Assembly (NCBI RefSeq): GCF_000242635.2
Contig: NC_017770.1
Location: 3,670,669 to 3,734,668 of the forward strand
Source of the DNA: Solitalea canadensis DSM 3403
GTDB lineage: Bacteria > Bacteroidota > Bacteroidia > Sphingobacteriales > Sphingobacteriaceae
Direction of reading: 5' to 3'
Length of the DNA: 64,000 bases
The stretch's first letter is position 1. Each line of letters begins with the position of its first letter. Below are positions 10,019 to 18,967 of this stretch, one piece after another. The notes below the pieces were generated by a model, which searched no databases, was not told the origin of the DNA, and saw nothing but the letters and a program-made list of their open reading frames with translations. The translations under genes were made by a program, and so were the position numbers.

Positions 10019-10136
10019 GCGAGTTATTATTTTTATTTCGGGTTGCGGGTTACGGGTTTCGAATTGCGTATAACAAGTACTGTTATATCTACGATTTGAG
10101 TTCGTAATTCGTAACCCGAAACTCGTAATTCACTAA
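10019..10136. repeat. Word-like imperfect palindromic repeat between sucA and sucB
   Basis: The gap is made of degenerate repeated words such as GGGTTGCGGGTTACGGGTTTCG on one side and, in inverse sense, TTCGTAACCCGAAACTCG on the other, around a short AT-rich centre. It can fold into an imperfect stem-loop in the sucA-sucB mRNA. The arm shown first is quoted only in part: its clearest core is GGGTTACGGGTTTCG. Confidence 0.6.
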
Positions 10137-12929
10137 TTAATCTACTTTTACTGCTTTCTCAGTTGTTTTCTTCACGTTCTCTTTTACCTCTGATTTCACT
10201 TTGCTGGCAAAAGCTTTTGCAATAATATTTAATTGCTGCGCTACGTGCAGTTTCGAATAACCGGTAGCTGGAGAACTTGCTTCTAAACGAGCAATTACAT
10301 CTAATGGTTCTCTGCGTAAGTGACGAACTAACCAAGGCCATGCTCCCATATTCTCAGGTTCTTCCTGTACCCAAATCCATTCTTCTGCATTGCTGTATTT
10401 CTCTTTAATCGCATTGTATTGCTCATAAGGGAATGGATAGATCTGTTCTAAACGAACAACAGCCACGTCCTTACGGCCATCTTTTTGTTGCTGATCAAGT
10501 AATTCATAATAAATCTTACCTGAACAGAACAATACGCGTTTAACGTCTTTTGCTTTTACGTAGTTATCGTCGATGATCTCTTTAAAGCCACCTTTAGTAA
10601 AGTCGGCCAATGGACTCACACATGCAGGGTGACGCAATAAGCTTTTAGGCGAGAATACTGTTAATGGTTTACGGAATTCATTCTTTAACTGACGGCGCAT
10701 AATGTGGAAGATCTGTGCCGGTGTAGTACAATTAGCTACATACATATTGTACTCTGCACAAAGCTCCATCATACGCTCGATACGAGCTGATGAGTGCTCA
10801 GGTCCTTGACCCTCAAAACCATGAGGTAATAACATTACCAATGCATTACTGCGTTGCCATTTGGTTTCTGCAGCAGCAATGTATTGATCGATAACGATCT
10901 GTGCACCGTTAACAAAATCACCAAACTGAGCTTCCCAAATTGTTAAAGCATTTGGAGAAGCCATCGCATAACCATATTCAAAACCTAAAACGCCATACTC
11001 TGAAAGGTGTGAGTTATAGATTTCAAATGGAGCTGCAGGTGAAGTAGCTACTTTTTCCTGAATTGGATTGTATTCCTCATCCGACTCTTCTACCTTAATG
11101 ATAGCATGACGGTGTGAGAATGTACCACGTTCAACATCCTCTCCTGAGAAACGTACTCGGTGGCCTTCATTAACCAAAGTAGCGTAAGCTAATAATTCAC
11201 CCATCGCCCAATCCAACGATTTAGTTTCGTTGATCATTTTCTTGCGATCGCCAAATAGCTTTTCAATCTTGTTAATGAATTTTTTATCTGAAGGAAGATC
11301 GGTGATCCTATTTCCTATATCAACTAATGTTTTCTCGCTTACCGCGGTATCAACTGATTTTACAAAGTCTTCAGGGGTAGCAAAACGCATACCTTTCCAT
11401 GGACCTTGCATGGTTGGTTTTGTAAACTTAGGCGCTTCTTGTTTTACTTCATCCAATCGTTCTTGCAACATTTTACGGAAGTTCTTATCCATTTCTTTTG
11501 CAAGATTGGCATCCACATCACCTTGTTTCAACAATTTTTCATTGTAGATCTCACGTGGATTTGGATGTTTCTCAATCGCTTTGTATAAAGTAGGCTGAGT
11601 GAAGCGAGGCTCATCTCCTTCATTGTGACCGTAACGACGGTAACAAAGAATGTCAATGAACACATCATTATGGAATTTCTGACGGTATTCCATTGCCAGG
11701 TTAATTGCATAAACAACCGCTTCCACATCATCTCCATTTACATGGAACACAGGAGAAAGGGTTACTTTAGCAATATCTGTACAATAAGTACTTGAACGAG
11801 CATCACGGTAGTTGGTAGTAAAACCAACCTGGTTATTGATTACCAGGTGAATAGTTCCTCCAGTTTTGTAAGCATCAAGCTTAGCCATCTGAAGTACTTC
11901 GTAAACAATACCCTGACCTGCTACAGAGGCATCACCATGAATTAATATTGGTGCAAGCTGCTTATAATCATTATCGTATTTCTGATCGATCTTAGCACGA
12001 GCAATACCTGTTACTACACCATCAACAGTTTCAAGGTGTGAAGGATTTGGACAAAGGCTCAAGTGAACATCTTTACCATCTACTGTTTGTACATCGGTAG
12101 AGAATCCCATGTGATATTTTACATCACCTCCAAATGGCGCACTTTCATCGTAGTTTTTACCTTCAAACTCTGTGAAAATATCTTTGTAGGTTTTGTTCAT
12201 GATATTGGCCAATACGTTCAAACGACCGCGATGAGCCATACCAATAACAAACTCTTTAATGCCTAATTCTGCACCTTTCTCAATAACTGAGTCTAAAGCA
12301 GGAATAACTGTTTCAGCTCCTTCTAAAGAGAAACGTTTTTGTCCTAAGAATTTTGTGTGAAGGAAGTTTTCAAAAACAACTGCCTGATTCAGTTTATGAA
12401 GAATACGTTTTTTCTCATCAGAAGTAAATTTTTGCTTATTTCTGCTGCTTTCCATACGCTCCTCAAACCACTTCATTTTTTCAGGGTTACGGATGTATTT
12501 GTATTCAGCTCCTACTGATTCACAATAGGTTTCTTCAAGCAGCTGACGAATGTTTCTCAAAGTTGTAGCGCCTAATCCAACTTCGATACCTGCATTGAAT
12601 ACAGTATCCATGTCAGCTTCGCTTAAGCCGAAAGTTTCCAGTTCTTTACCTGGGAAAAACTTCATGCGTTCGCGAACAGGATTAGTTTTAGTGAACAAGT
12701 GGCCGCGTTGTCTGTAGCCGTTTATCATGTTCAACACCTTCATTTCTTTTTCAAAATGCTCATTTGTTGCAGGCACATCGGCTCCTGCTTCTGAATTTTT
12801 GCCTAATTCAAAGCCTTCGAAAAATTTCTGCCAGCTGAAATCAACTGACGTCGGATCACTTTTATATTGTTGATAAAGAGATTCGATATACGAGGTGTGC
12901 GCGTTGGTAAGATACGTGAGATTATCCAT
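10137..12929 (-). CDS. sucA: 2-oxoglutarate dehydrogenase E1 component
   Basis: Thiamine-diphosphate-dependent decarboxylase of the TCA cycle, 930 aa, essentially the length of E. coli SucA. The N-terminus YIESLYQQYKSDPTSVDFSW is the E2-binding segment typical of the family. HRGRLNVLANIMNK and the ThDP/Mg motif starting GDASVAGQGIVYE and ending VINNQVGF are present. The C-terminal transketolase-like part has LLPHGFEGQGPEHSSAR. It is first in a leftward operon with sucB. A -7-like box lies 38-45 nt before the start codon. The Lys-rich tail (KSEVKENVKKTTEKAVKVD) is an unstructured extension. Confidence 0.97.
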   Translation of the reverse strand: MDNLTYLTNAHTSYIESLYQQYKSDPTSVDFSWQKFFEGFELGKNSEAGADVPATNEHFEKEMKVLNMINGYRQRGHLFTKTNPVRERMKFFPGKELETFGLSEADMDTVFNAGIEVGLGATTLRNIRQLLEETYCESVGAEYKYIRNPEKMKWFEERMESSRNKQKFTSDEKKRILHKLNQAVVFENFLHTKFLGQKRFSLEGAETVIPALDSVIEKGAELGIKEFVIGMAHRGRLNVLANIMNKTYKDIFTEFEGKNYDESAPFGGDVKYHMGFSTDVQTVDGKDVHLSLCPNPSHLETVDGVVTGIARAKIDQKYDNDYKQLAPILIHGDASVAGQGIVYEVLQMAKLDAYKTGGTIHLVINNQVGFTTNYRDARSSTYCTDIAKVTLSPVFHVNGDDVEAVVYAINLAMEYRQKFHNDVFIDILCYRRYGHNEGDEPRFTQPTLYKAIEKHPNPREIYNEKLLKQGDVDANLAKEMDKNFRKMLQERLDEVKQEAPKFTKPTMQGPWKGMRFATPEDFVKSVDTAVSEKTLVDIGNRITDLPSDKKFINKIEKLFGDRKKMINETKSLDWAMGELLAYATLVNEGHRVRFSGEDVERGTFSHRHAIIKVEESDEEYNPIQEKVATSPAAPFEIYNSHLSEYGVLGFEYGYAMASPNALTIWEAQFGDFVNGAQIVIDQYIAAAETKWQRSNALVMLLPHGFEGQGPEHSSARIERMMELCAEYNMYVANCTTPAQIFHIMRRQLKNEFRKPLTVFSPKSLLRHPACVSPLADFTKGGFKEIIDDNYVKAKDVKRVLFCSGKIYYELLDQQQKDGRKDVAVVRLEQIYPFPYEQYNAIKEKYSNAEEWIWVQEEPENMGAWPWLVRHLRREPLDVIARLEASSPATGYSKLHVAQQLNIIAKAFASKVKSEVKENVKKTTEKAVKVD

Positions 12930-12966
12930 TCTACTTACTTATTTTCCAATAAAATCTGTCGGGTAG

Positions 12967-12974
12967 CAAAAGTA
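12967..12974 (-). promoter_or_regulatory. Candidate -7 box of the sucA promoter
   Basis: The minus strand reads TACTTTTG, an exact match to the Bacteroidota -7 consensus TAnnTTTG, and implies a leader of roughly 30 nt before the sucA ATG. No TTG box is present at the usual distance upstream, so only half the promoter is supported. Confidence 0.45.
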
Positions 12975-13078
12975 GTTATCTTACCTGTTATATGGAAAGA
13001 AAAAAAGGAATTTTGCGTTTATAGAAAATGATTTACATCAGTTAATCATTCTGATGCAATTTTAACCTTTCTGACCAT

Positions 13079-13993
13079 TTAACAAGTAAAATACAGTCGT
13101 TGCACTTCGGCATTGTTATTAATAAAATCGATTAGTTCAGGTACATTTTTAATCACTGTTAAGCGATCTTGAGGAGTAATGGCAGAATTTAATGCCAAAT
13201 GCCCTGAAACAGCTAATGGCCATTTTGGTAAATTTTCAAGCAATTTAGTAACCATGATATTTACATCTCCAAATACAGTATCGGTAATAAGGAATGTAAT
13301 TGCATAATCAGGATCATAATAACTGGCTACCTGAAAAAGGTCTTCATACGGCAAGTTAGCTCCCAGGTACAACACATGATGACCACGAGACTTAATCAAA
13401 TAATTGGCAAAAAGCAGACTTAACTCGTGAGCCTCTCCTTCTGGTAAAAAGAGCATATATTTTTTAGCAAGCTCAGGGTTAGGAGTTTCAATCTTACTAA
13501 TTGCGGTGATAAGCTTTTGCTTGATAAGGTGAGTGATAAAATGCTCGTGCGCAGGATTAATAGTACCGGCCTGCCACATCATTCCTATCTTATGAAGAAA
13601 TGGATAAACAACTTCCAACATAGTACGCTCCATACCCATCGACTGAATACTTGTTTCCATTGTTTCTTCAAAAATGGCTTCATCAAGGGTAAGCATAGCA
13701 TTGCACATAGACCCAATGGTACATGAACAACCATTAATTTCGCAGTCGGCAAGCTTATTTATTTGATTGGAGATATCATTCTCACTCATTTTCGCCACTT
13801 CAGAAATTCTCATCCCTGAATCGAGCAACAATGAAATATTCAGAAACTTTTTCAGATCACAATCATCATAGTACCTGATATTGGTATCTGTTCTTTTGGG
13901 GATAATTAGGTTATATCGTTGTTCCCAAACCCGGATGGTATGTGCTTTAATACCTGTCAAACACTCTATATCACTTATCGAGAACTTTTTCAC
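13079..13993 (-). CDS. MerR-family regulator with cobalamin-binding domain (CarH/LitR-like)
   Basis: DNA-binding regulator of 304 aa. An N-terminal MerR winged helix (about 3-70, TGIKAHTIRVWEQRYNLI) is followed by a helical cap and a B12-binding Rossmann domain (about 175-300). Two signatures of CarH photoreceptors are visible: W140-x9-E150-H151 in the four-helix bundle, and E187-A-H189, where the His would be the lower cobalt ligand. From memory, Thermus CarH has a second His right after the Trp that captures cobalt after photolysis. Here that residue is Gln141, so light sensing by bis-His ligation is doubtful. The gene is single and divergent from the dehydrogenase at 14337. The light-damage repair gene at 21835 suggests a stress or light role by inference. 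Confidence 0.88.
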   Translation of the reverse strand: MKKFSISDIECLTGIKAHTIRVWEQRYNLIIPKRTDTNIRYYDDCDLKKFLNISLLLDSGMRISEVAKMSENDISNQINKLADCEINGCSCTIGSMCNAMLTLDEAIFEETMETSIQSMGMERTMLEVVYPFLHKIGMMWQAGTINPAHEHFITHLIKQKLITAISKIETPNPELAKKYMLFLPEGEAHELSLLFANYLIKSRGHHVLYLGANLPYEDLFQVASYYDPDYAITFLITDTVFGDVNIMVTKLLENLPKWPLAVSGHLALNSAITPQDRLTVIKNVPELIDFINNNAEVQRLYFTC

Positions 13994-14336
13994 TCTTTTA
14001 TTATTTCTGCAAGTTTAACAATTGTTAACGCATTGTTGTTTGTAAGTTAAACGTAGTACTACAAAGAAAATAAATTCACTTAAATTCTTCGCCAGTCCTT
14101 CAATATACTATGTATTGATTTAGCGTCTTCTTAATATTTTATTCTGTAGCTATAACGAGTAAAAACGATAATTGTTTAAACTTCAACGCAATTCATCTTT
14201 AAACTTAAACTAAACAATTTTTGTTACCATCAAGTTAATTATTTTTAGTTTAGGTTATACCTGTCTAACCAATGTTTTTTTGTTTGTTTTGTTTATAACC
14301 TAACCTTGTTGCTTAGCTCATTTTTGATTTCATCAT
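13994..14336. promoter_or_regulatory. Divergent intergenic region with candidate operators
   Basis: This stretch of 343 AT-rich bases serves both the cobalamin-MerR gene (leftward) and the dehydrogenase gene (rightward). It contains the perfect 10-bp inverted pair TTAGGTTATA (14250-14259) and TATAACCTAA (14294-14303), and the shorter pair GGTTA-N8-TAACC at 14253-14270. Such symmetry is what a dimeric or tetrameric MerR protein would bind. I see no coding potential and no clear TAnnTTTG box. Confidence 0.4.
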
Positions 14337-15299
14337 ATGAAAATTGCCATTCTAGACGACTACCAAAATGCTGTAAAAGATCTTAACTGTTTCCAGTGGT
14401 TAAAAGACTACGATGTTACCATTTTAACTGAAACGGAGAAGAACACCATTCTACTGGCCGAAAAGCTTAAAAACATTGAAATTCTGGTGTTGATAAGAGA
14501 ACGTACTCAAATCAATGAAGATTTGTTAAGTAAGCTGCCTGATTTAAAGCTCATTAGCCAAACGGGTAAAATCGCTAATCACTTGGACTTGCCCGCTTGC
14601 ACACAACACAAAGTTGCGATTGCGGAAGGCATTGGTTCTCCCATCGCACCGGCCGAGCTAACATGGTCGCTCATTATGAATACGGTTCGACAAGTTCCTG
14701 CTGCCATTGAAGATTTCAAAAATGGTAAATGGCAAACCAATATCGGATCAACAATTTACGGTAAGACAATTGGTATCTGGGGTTATGGAAAAATTGGAAA
14801 AATGGTTGCCGGTTATGCTAAAGCGTTCGGCGCTAAAGTATTGGTATGGGGAAGTGAAAACTCAAGGATAAATGCTGTAAATGACGGTTTTGAAAGTGCT
14901 AAAAGTAAAGAAGATTTTTTCAGATTGGCAGATGTGGTTTCGCTGCACTTGAGGCTTAACGATAAAACAGCTGGAATTGTCAAAGAAACTGATCTACTAT
15001 TAATGAAACCTACAGCAGCTTTAATAAATACCGCTCGTGCCGAATTAATTGAAGAAGGAACTTTACTTAAATGCTTAAAAACGGGTCGTCCAGGTTTTGC
15101 AGGGGTGGACGTTTATGAAAACGAGCCCATCTATGATAGTAACTATGAACTTTTGCAAATGAAAAACGTTGTTTGTACACCTCATTTAGGCTATGTAGAA
15201 AAAAGCGGATATGAACTGTACTTTGCCAAAGCCTTTGAGAATGCAATCAACTATATTAATGGCAATCCTACCAACATTGCCAATCCTGAAGTATTGTAA
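14337..15299 (+). CDS. D-2-hydroxyacid dehydrogenase family protein
   Basis: NAD(P)-dependent oxidoreductase of 320 aa of the phosphoglycerate/formate dehydrogenase superfamily, acting in the cytoplasm on an unidentified 2-hydroxy or 2-keto acid. The nucleotide-binding motif is G149-Y-G-K-I-G154. The expected catalytic triad can be assigned to R234 (NTARAELI), E263 (ENEP) and H283 (TPHLGY). There is no C-terminal ACT domain, so it is not a classical SerA. It stands alone, divergent from the cobalamin-MerR gene. The 195-nt gap after it contains a symmetric operator-like element. Confidence 0.9.
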   Translation: MKIAILDDYQNAVKDLNCFQWLKDYDVTILTETEKNTILLAEKLKNIEILVLIRERTQINEDLLSKLPDLKLISQTGKIANHLDLPACTQHKVAIAEGIGSPIAPAELTWSLIMNTVRQVPAAIEDFKNGKWQTNIGSTIYGKTIGIWGYGKIGKMVAGYAKAFGAKVLVWGSENSRINAVNDGFESAKSKEDFFRLADVVSLHLRLNDKTAGIVKETDLLLMKPTAALINTARAELIEEGTLLKCLKTGRPGFAGVDVYENEPIYDSNYELLQMKNVVCTPHLGYVEKSGYELYFAKAFENAINYINGNPTNIANPEVL

Positions 15300-15401
15300 T
15301 ATTGAACAGTTAATTAAACTCAGGTTGCCAGTTATAATATGTACTCCATCCGAGTAAAAGATTGCTAATGTTGCGATTATAAAAAAGCTTTTTGCGAGGC
15401 A

Positions 15402-15421
15402 ACTAACGTTAATTAGTTAGT
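15402..15421. promoter_or_regulatory. Candidate TetR-type operator
   Basis: ACTAAC-N8-GTTAGT forms a 20-bp inverted repeat 73 nt upstream of the start of the TetR-like gene. The size and position fit autoregulation by a TetR dimer, but there is only this one copy to judge from. Confidence 0.35.
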
Positions 15422-15494
15422 ATTCAAAACATAAACATAGCAAACGCGTTATGTAAATAAGTAGTCAAAAGCTTACATCTAAACTCATAAATTT

Positions 15495-16148
15495 ATGGAC
15501 GCTCGTGAGAAAATTAAAACCGCGTATATGGACTATGTTCTTACTAACAATGAACAGCCCAAGTCGGTATACGCTTTTACCAAGTCTTTAAAACTGAAAG
15601 AAGAAGACTTTTACAAACATTTTAATTCATTTGATGCTATTGAAGGTAGTTTCTGGAAAGATTTGTTTAACGAAATAGCCCTTAAAGTAAAGTCTCAAGA
15701 GGTTTATCCTGATTATTCTGCAAGAGAACGTATCCTCTCCTATTTCTTCACTTTAACAGAGGAAATGAAATCAACCCGAAGCTTTATTACGTATTCAATT
15801 AAACATGCCGGAAAAGGCTTTTCGACACCTAAGATCTTAGTAAAAGCAAAACTTTCTTTTGAAGAGTTTATCTCGGAAGTACTTCACGAAGGAATCGATA
15901 AAAGTGAGATTATCGACCGTAAATTCATTTCTGACAAATACAAAAATGCGCTATGGCTGCAATTGGCTTTCATTATCAATTTCTGGATCAATGATGACAG
16001 TGAAAACTTTGAAAAAACCGATGAAGCAATAGAAAAAGGAATCAACGTTACCCTCGACCTTATGAGCCGTGGCCCAATCGACAATTTGCTCGAATATGGA
16101 AAATTCCTCGTTCAACAAGGAAAAGGCAAAGTAAAATTCACGTTTTAA
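15495..16148 (+). CDS. TetR-family transcriptional regulator-like protein
   Basis: A protein of 217 aa. The first about 55 residues have the TetR helix-turn-helix spacing (AYMDYVLTNNEQPKSVYAF, then LKEEDFYKHFNSFDAIE). The helical remainder resembles the TetR C-terminal ligand/dimer domain seen in a Bacteroidota subgroup. The usual glycine of the turn and the common SxxTLYxYF motif are altered (KEEDFYKHF), so DNA binding should not be taken for granted. It is followed after 72 nt by the ABC1 kinase gene and then, 6 nt further on, by a short-chain-dehydrogenase-like gene, suggesting one transcription unit. Confidence 0.78.
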   Translation: MDAREKIKTAYMDYVLTNNEQPKSVYAFTKSLKLKEEDFYKHFNSFDAIEGSFWKDLFNEIALKVKSQEVYPDYSARERILSYFFTLTEEMKSTRSFITYSIKHAGKGFSTPKILVKAKLSFEEFISEVLHEGIDKSEIIDRKFISDKYKNALWLQLAFIINFWINDDSENFEKTDEAIEKGINVTLDLMSRGPIDNLLEYGKFLVQQGKGKVKFTF

Positions 16149-16174
16149 ATCGGTCAATCAGAACAATCTAAAAC

Positions 16175-16212
16175 GATCGGTGTAATTCCTCTATAATCGG
16201 TGTAATCCCTCT
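16175..16212 (+). repeat. Paired leader repeat (copy A) before the ABC1 kinase gene
   Basis: Two units, GATCGGTGTAATTCC (from 16175) and AATCGGTGTAATCCC (from 16195), stand in tandem with a 20-bp period. The second ends 11 nt before the ATG at 16221. The same unit occurs in the same orientation before three other genes in the window. Confidence 0.7.
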
Positions 16213-16220
16213 TAAAAATA

Positions 16221-17525
16221 ATGAAAGAGCAAAGCAGTATCCCCGTGTCAAAAGTAGAACGATCTGTTAAGTTCGTTACTACAGGTGCTAAAGTGGGAGT
16301 CAATTATATAAAGCATTACTCAAAGAAATTAGTCAATCCTGAACATACAAGAGATGAGCTAAATGAGAACAATGCTGCTGATATCTATAATGCGTTGAGT
16401 CAGTTGAAAGGCAGTGCCTTAAAAATTGCACAGATGTTAAGCATGGATAAAAATATTTTACCCAAAGCCTATTCAGATCAGTTTTCACAAGCTCAATATA
16501 GCGCCCCACCTCTTTCCGGACCGCTGATTATTCGGACATTCACTAAATTCTTTGGAAAAACACCTGATAAGATTTATGACTCCTTTAATCTTAAATCAAC
16601 ACATGCTGCCTCCATCGGACAGGTGCATAAAGCAAGCTTAAACGGAAAGAAACTTGCAGTAAAGATTCAATATCCGGGAGTTGGCGACAGCATCAGTTCT
16701 GACCTTAAAATGGTAAAACCTTTTGCATTCAGGTTACTGGGAATGAGCGAAGCCGAATTAGCTGTTTACATGAGGGAGGTTGAGGAGAAGCTCTTAGAAG
16801 AAACCGATTACGAATTGGAGGTTAATCGTTCACAATATTTTGCACGTGAATGCGCGCACCTGGATAACATTGTATTTCCGACTTATTATCCACAGTTCTC
16901 GAGCAAACGCATAATTACTATGGATTGGATAGAGGGTCTTCATTTACGCGAATACCTTAATACTAACCCCTCTCAGGCAGAACGTAACATGATTGGACAA
17001 GCACTGTGGGATTTTTATAATTTCCAGCAACACGAGCTGAGAGCAGTCCACGCAGATCCACATCCCGGGAACTTTCTTATTACACCAGAGAAAAAACTTG
17101 GCATTATTGATTTTGGTTGCATCAAAGAGCTACCTGATAATTTTTATTATCCTTTTTTTGCTTTCGTTGCCAACCCGTTTGAAGATCGAGAGTTAACGAT
17201 CGATTATTTTAAGCAGTTGGAAATGATTTTTGAAGATGACACCCCAGAAATGGTGGATTTTTATTATGAAAATTATCGGGAAATGATTGGCCTTTTTGCG
17301 AGACCTTACGTGCAAAAAGAGTTTGATTTTAGTAAACCGGGGTATTTTGAAGAGTTATTCATATTAGGTGAAAGAGCATCAAAAATGCCAGAATTTAAAC
17401 AAGCTCGCGGAGTAAAGCATTTTATTTATACCAACCGTACCAACTTTGGCCTTTACAATATTTTGCATGAACTGGGTGCAAAAGTAAAAACGGATACCTA
17501 TAAACCTCACGTGATAAAAGCTTAG
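16221..17525 (+). CDS. ABC1/AarF (UbiB-like) atypical kinase
   Basis: Protein-kinase-like ATPase of 434 aa related to UbiB/ADCK proteins, which support quinone biosynthesis and lipid homeostasis. The signatures are the Ala-rich nucleotide loop A129-A-S-I-G-Q134, K148 in AVKIQYPG, the catalytic loop HADPHPGN (D279) and the metal-binding IDFG (D297). The usual KxGQ motif reads KIAQ (68-71), with Ala for Gly. No clear C-terminal membrane helices of the E. coli UbiB type are visible. It sits after the TetR-like gene and 6 nt before an epimerase-like gene. No quinone genes are near, so the substrate is open. Confidence 0.88.
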   Translation: MKEQSSIPVSKVERSVKFVTTGAKVGVNYIKHYSKKLVNPEHTRDELNENNAADIYNALSQLKGSALKIAQMLSMDKNILPKAYSDQFSQAQYSAPPLSGPLIIRTFTKFFGKTPDKIYDSFNLKSTHAASIGQVHKASLNGKKLAVKIQYPGVGDSISSDLKMVKPFAFRLLGMSEAELAVYMREVEEKLLEETDYELEVNRSQYFARECAHLDNIVFPTYYPQFSSKRIITMDWIEGLHLREYLNTNPSQAERNMIGQALWDFYNFQQHELRAVHADPHPGNFLITPEKKLGIIDFGCIKELPDNFYYPFFAFVANPFEDRELTIDYFKQLEMIFEDDTPEMVDFYYENYREMIGLFARPYVQKEFDFSKPGYFEELFILGERASKMPEFKQARGVKHFIYTNRTNFGLYNILHELGAKVKTDTYKPHVIKA

Positions 17526-17531
17526 GATTAC

Positions 17532-18407
17532 ATGAAAGTACTTTTTTCAGGTGTTAACGGATATATAGGAACGCATTTATTGCCATTACTAATCGAAAAA
17601 GGACATGAAATATTCTGTTTCGTTCGGAACAAGAAACGTTTCCATGAAAAAAATAAGTTTAGCGATCAGCTACATATTATTGAAGGAGATCTTTTAAAAG
17701 CAGGTTCATTAGCAAATCTCCCGACCGATATTGACGCCGCTTATTACCTTGCCCATTCTACAGGTGCCATTCATGAAGATTTTCATCACATGGAAAATCT
17801 TTGTGCTCATAATTTTATTTCCATACTTAAAAATACGTCGTGTCAGCAACTGATATTTCTAAGTAGCCTTGTTAATAGTGATACCGGTCCAGCGTTAAAT
17901 CTTGAGAACAGACTAAAATCCAGTTCAATTCCTCACACCATTTTAAGAACAGGTCCTATTATAGGCACGGAAAGTACTTCAGTTGAAATTATCAGAACCT
18001 TGGCAAAAAAAGCCCCTGTTATCATTACTCCTCAGTGGTTCAATAATAATTGTCAGCCGATAGCGCTTCAAAACGTACTCCAATACTTAGAGGGCGTTTT
18101 AGGCAACAAAAAAACATTCAATCAACAATTTGATATTGGCGGACCAGATATCCTTTCGTATAAGCAAATTCTGTTAACTTATCTTCAATTGGCCAAACTC
18201 CATCGTCCGGTTATATGTGCTCCTGTTTCTGCCACCCAATTATCTGCATATTGGTTATTTGGTTTAACCGACATTTCGCTTTCCTCTGCTAAAAAGTTAA
18301 TCAGCAGTATGAAAAACGGACTTGTTTGTGCCGATAACAGGATACGTGAAATCGTAAAAGTACCCTTGCTTAGCTATGATGAAGCATTAAAACAAGCAAT
18401 AAACTAA
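17532..18407 (+). CDS. NAD(P)-binding epimerase/NmrA-like protein
   Basis: A 291-aa atypical short-chain dehydrogenase with Rossmann motif GVNGYIG (residues 7-13). A YYLAHS block lies near residue 75 and an LSS strand end near 110. The catalytic YxxxK is not evident, so it may be a regulatory or electron-transfer-type NmrA relative rather than a true epimerase. It begins 6 nt after the ABC1 kinase stop and is almost certainly co-transcribed with it. Pairing with the kinase and a TetR-like gene suggests a membrane or redox-homeostasis unit, by inference only. Confidence 0.78.
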   Translation: MKVLFSGVNGYIGTHLLPLLIEKGHEIFCFVRNKKRFHEKNKFSDQLHIIEGDLLKAGSLANLPTDIDAAYYLAHSTGAIHEDFHHMENLCAHNFISILKNTSCQQLIFLSSLVNSDTGPALNLENRLKSSSIPHTILRTGPIIGTESTSVEIIRTLAKKAPVIITPQWFNNNCQPIALQNVLQYLEGVLGNKKTFNQQFDIGGPDILSYKQILLTYLQLAKLHRPVICAPVSATQLSAYWLFGLTDISLSSAKKLISSMKNGLVCADNRIREIVKVPLLSYDEALKQAIN

Positions 18408-18510
18408 CAGCGCATCAAGCGTTAAAATCACGCTCAATTAATCTTGTTAAACATTTAATTATCTGTGTAATAACCGTTATATTTTTTATATTTAAGTAAA
18501 CTGTACAAGT

Positions 18511-18954
18511 ATGCTTAAGGTAAAAGACATTTTAGCCAAAAAGGGCAATACGGTTTACACCATTGATGCAGAAGAAACCGTATACGATGCTTTAGAGGAT
18601 CTAATAGAAAAGAACATTGGGGCATTAGTAGTAACAGATCATGGGCGTCATATTGGCATCTTCACCGAACGCGACTATGCGCGCAAAGTAATTTTGAAAG
18701 GACGAGCATCGAAAGAAACCCGTGTAAGAGAAATTATGAGCGACCACCTATTTACCACTACTCCAAATGATGAGGTGGAAGAATGCATGGAAGTTATGAC
18801 CTGCAATCGGCTTAGGCATTTACCAGTAGAAGATAATTTTGAACTAGTTGGGATGATATCGATCGGAGATGTTGTTAAACACCTCATCGAAGTACATGAG
18901 ATGATTATTGACGACTTAGGACATCAAATCAGGGATTGTAAAACTGATTTTTAG
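18511..18954 (+). CDS. Tandem CBS-domain protein
   Basis: A cytoplasmic protein of 147 aa made almost entirely of two CBS domains (about 8-62 and 74-135), with the typical ends GIFTERDYARKVIL and GMISIGDVVKHLI. Such pairs bind adenine nucleotides and act as energy or redox sensors or bind partner proteins. It is similar in layout to Hrp1/YrbF-type stand-alone CBS proteins. It has its own 103-nt leader and is followed by a 12-bp perfect hairpin and then the IS256 element. Confidence 0.9.
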   Translation: MLKVKDILAKKGNTVYTIDAEETVYDALEDLIEKNIGALVVTDHGRHIGIFTERDYARKVILKGRASKETRVREIMSDHLFTTTPNDEVEECMEVMTCNRLRHLPVEDNFELVGMISIGDVVKHLIEVHEMIIDDLGHQIRDCKTDF

Positions 18955-18967
18955 GTTTACATAGAAT

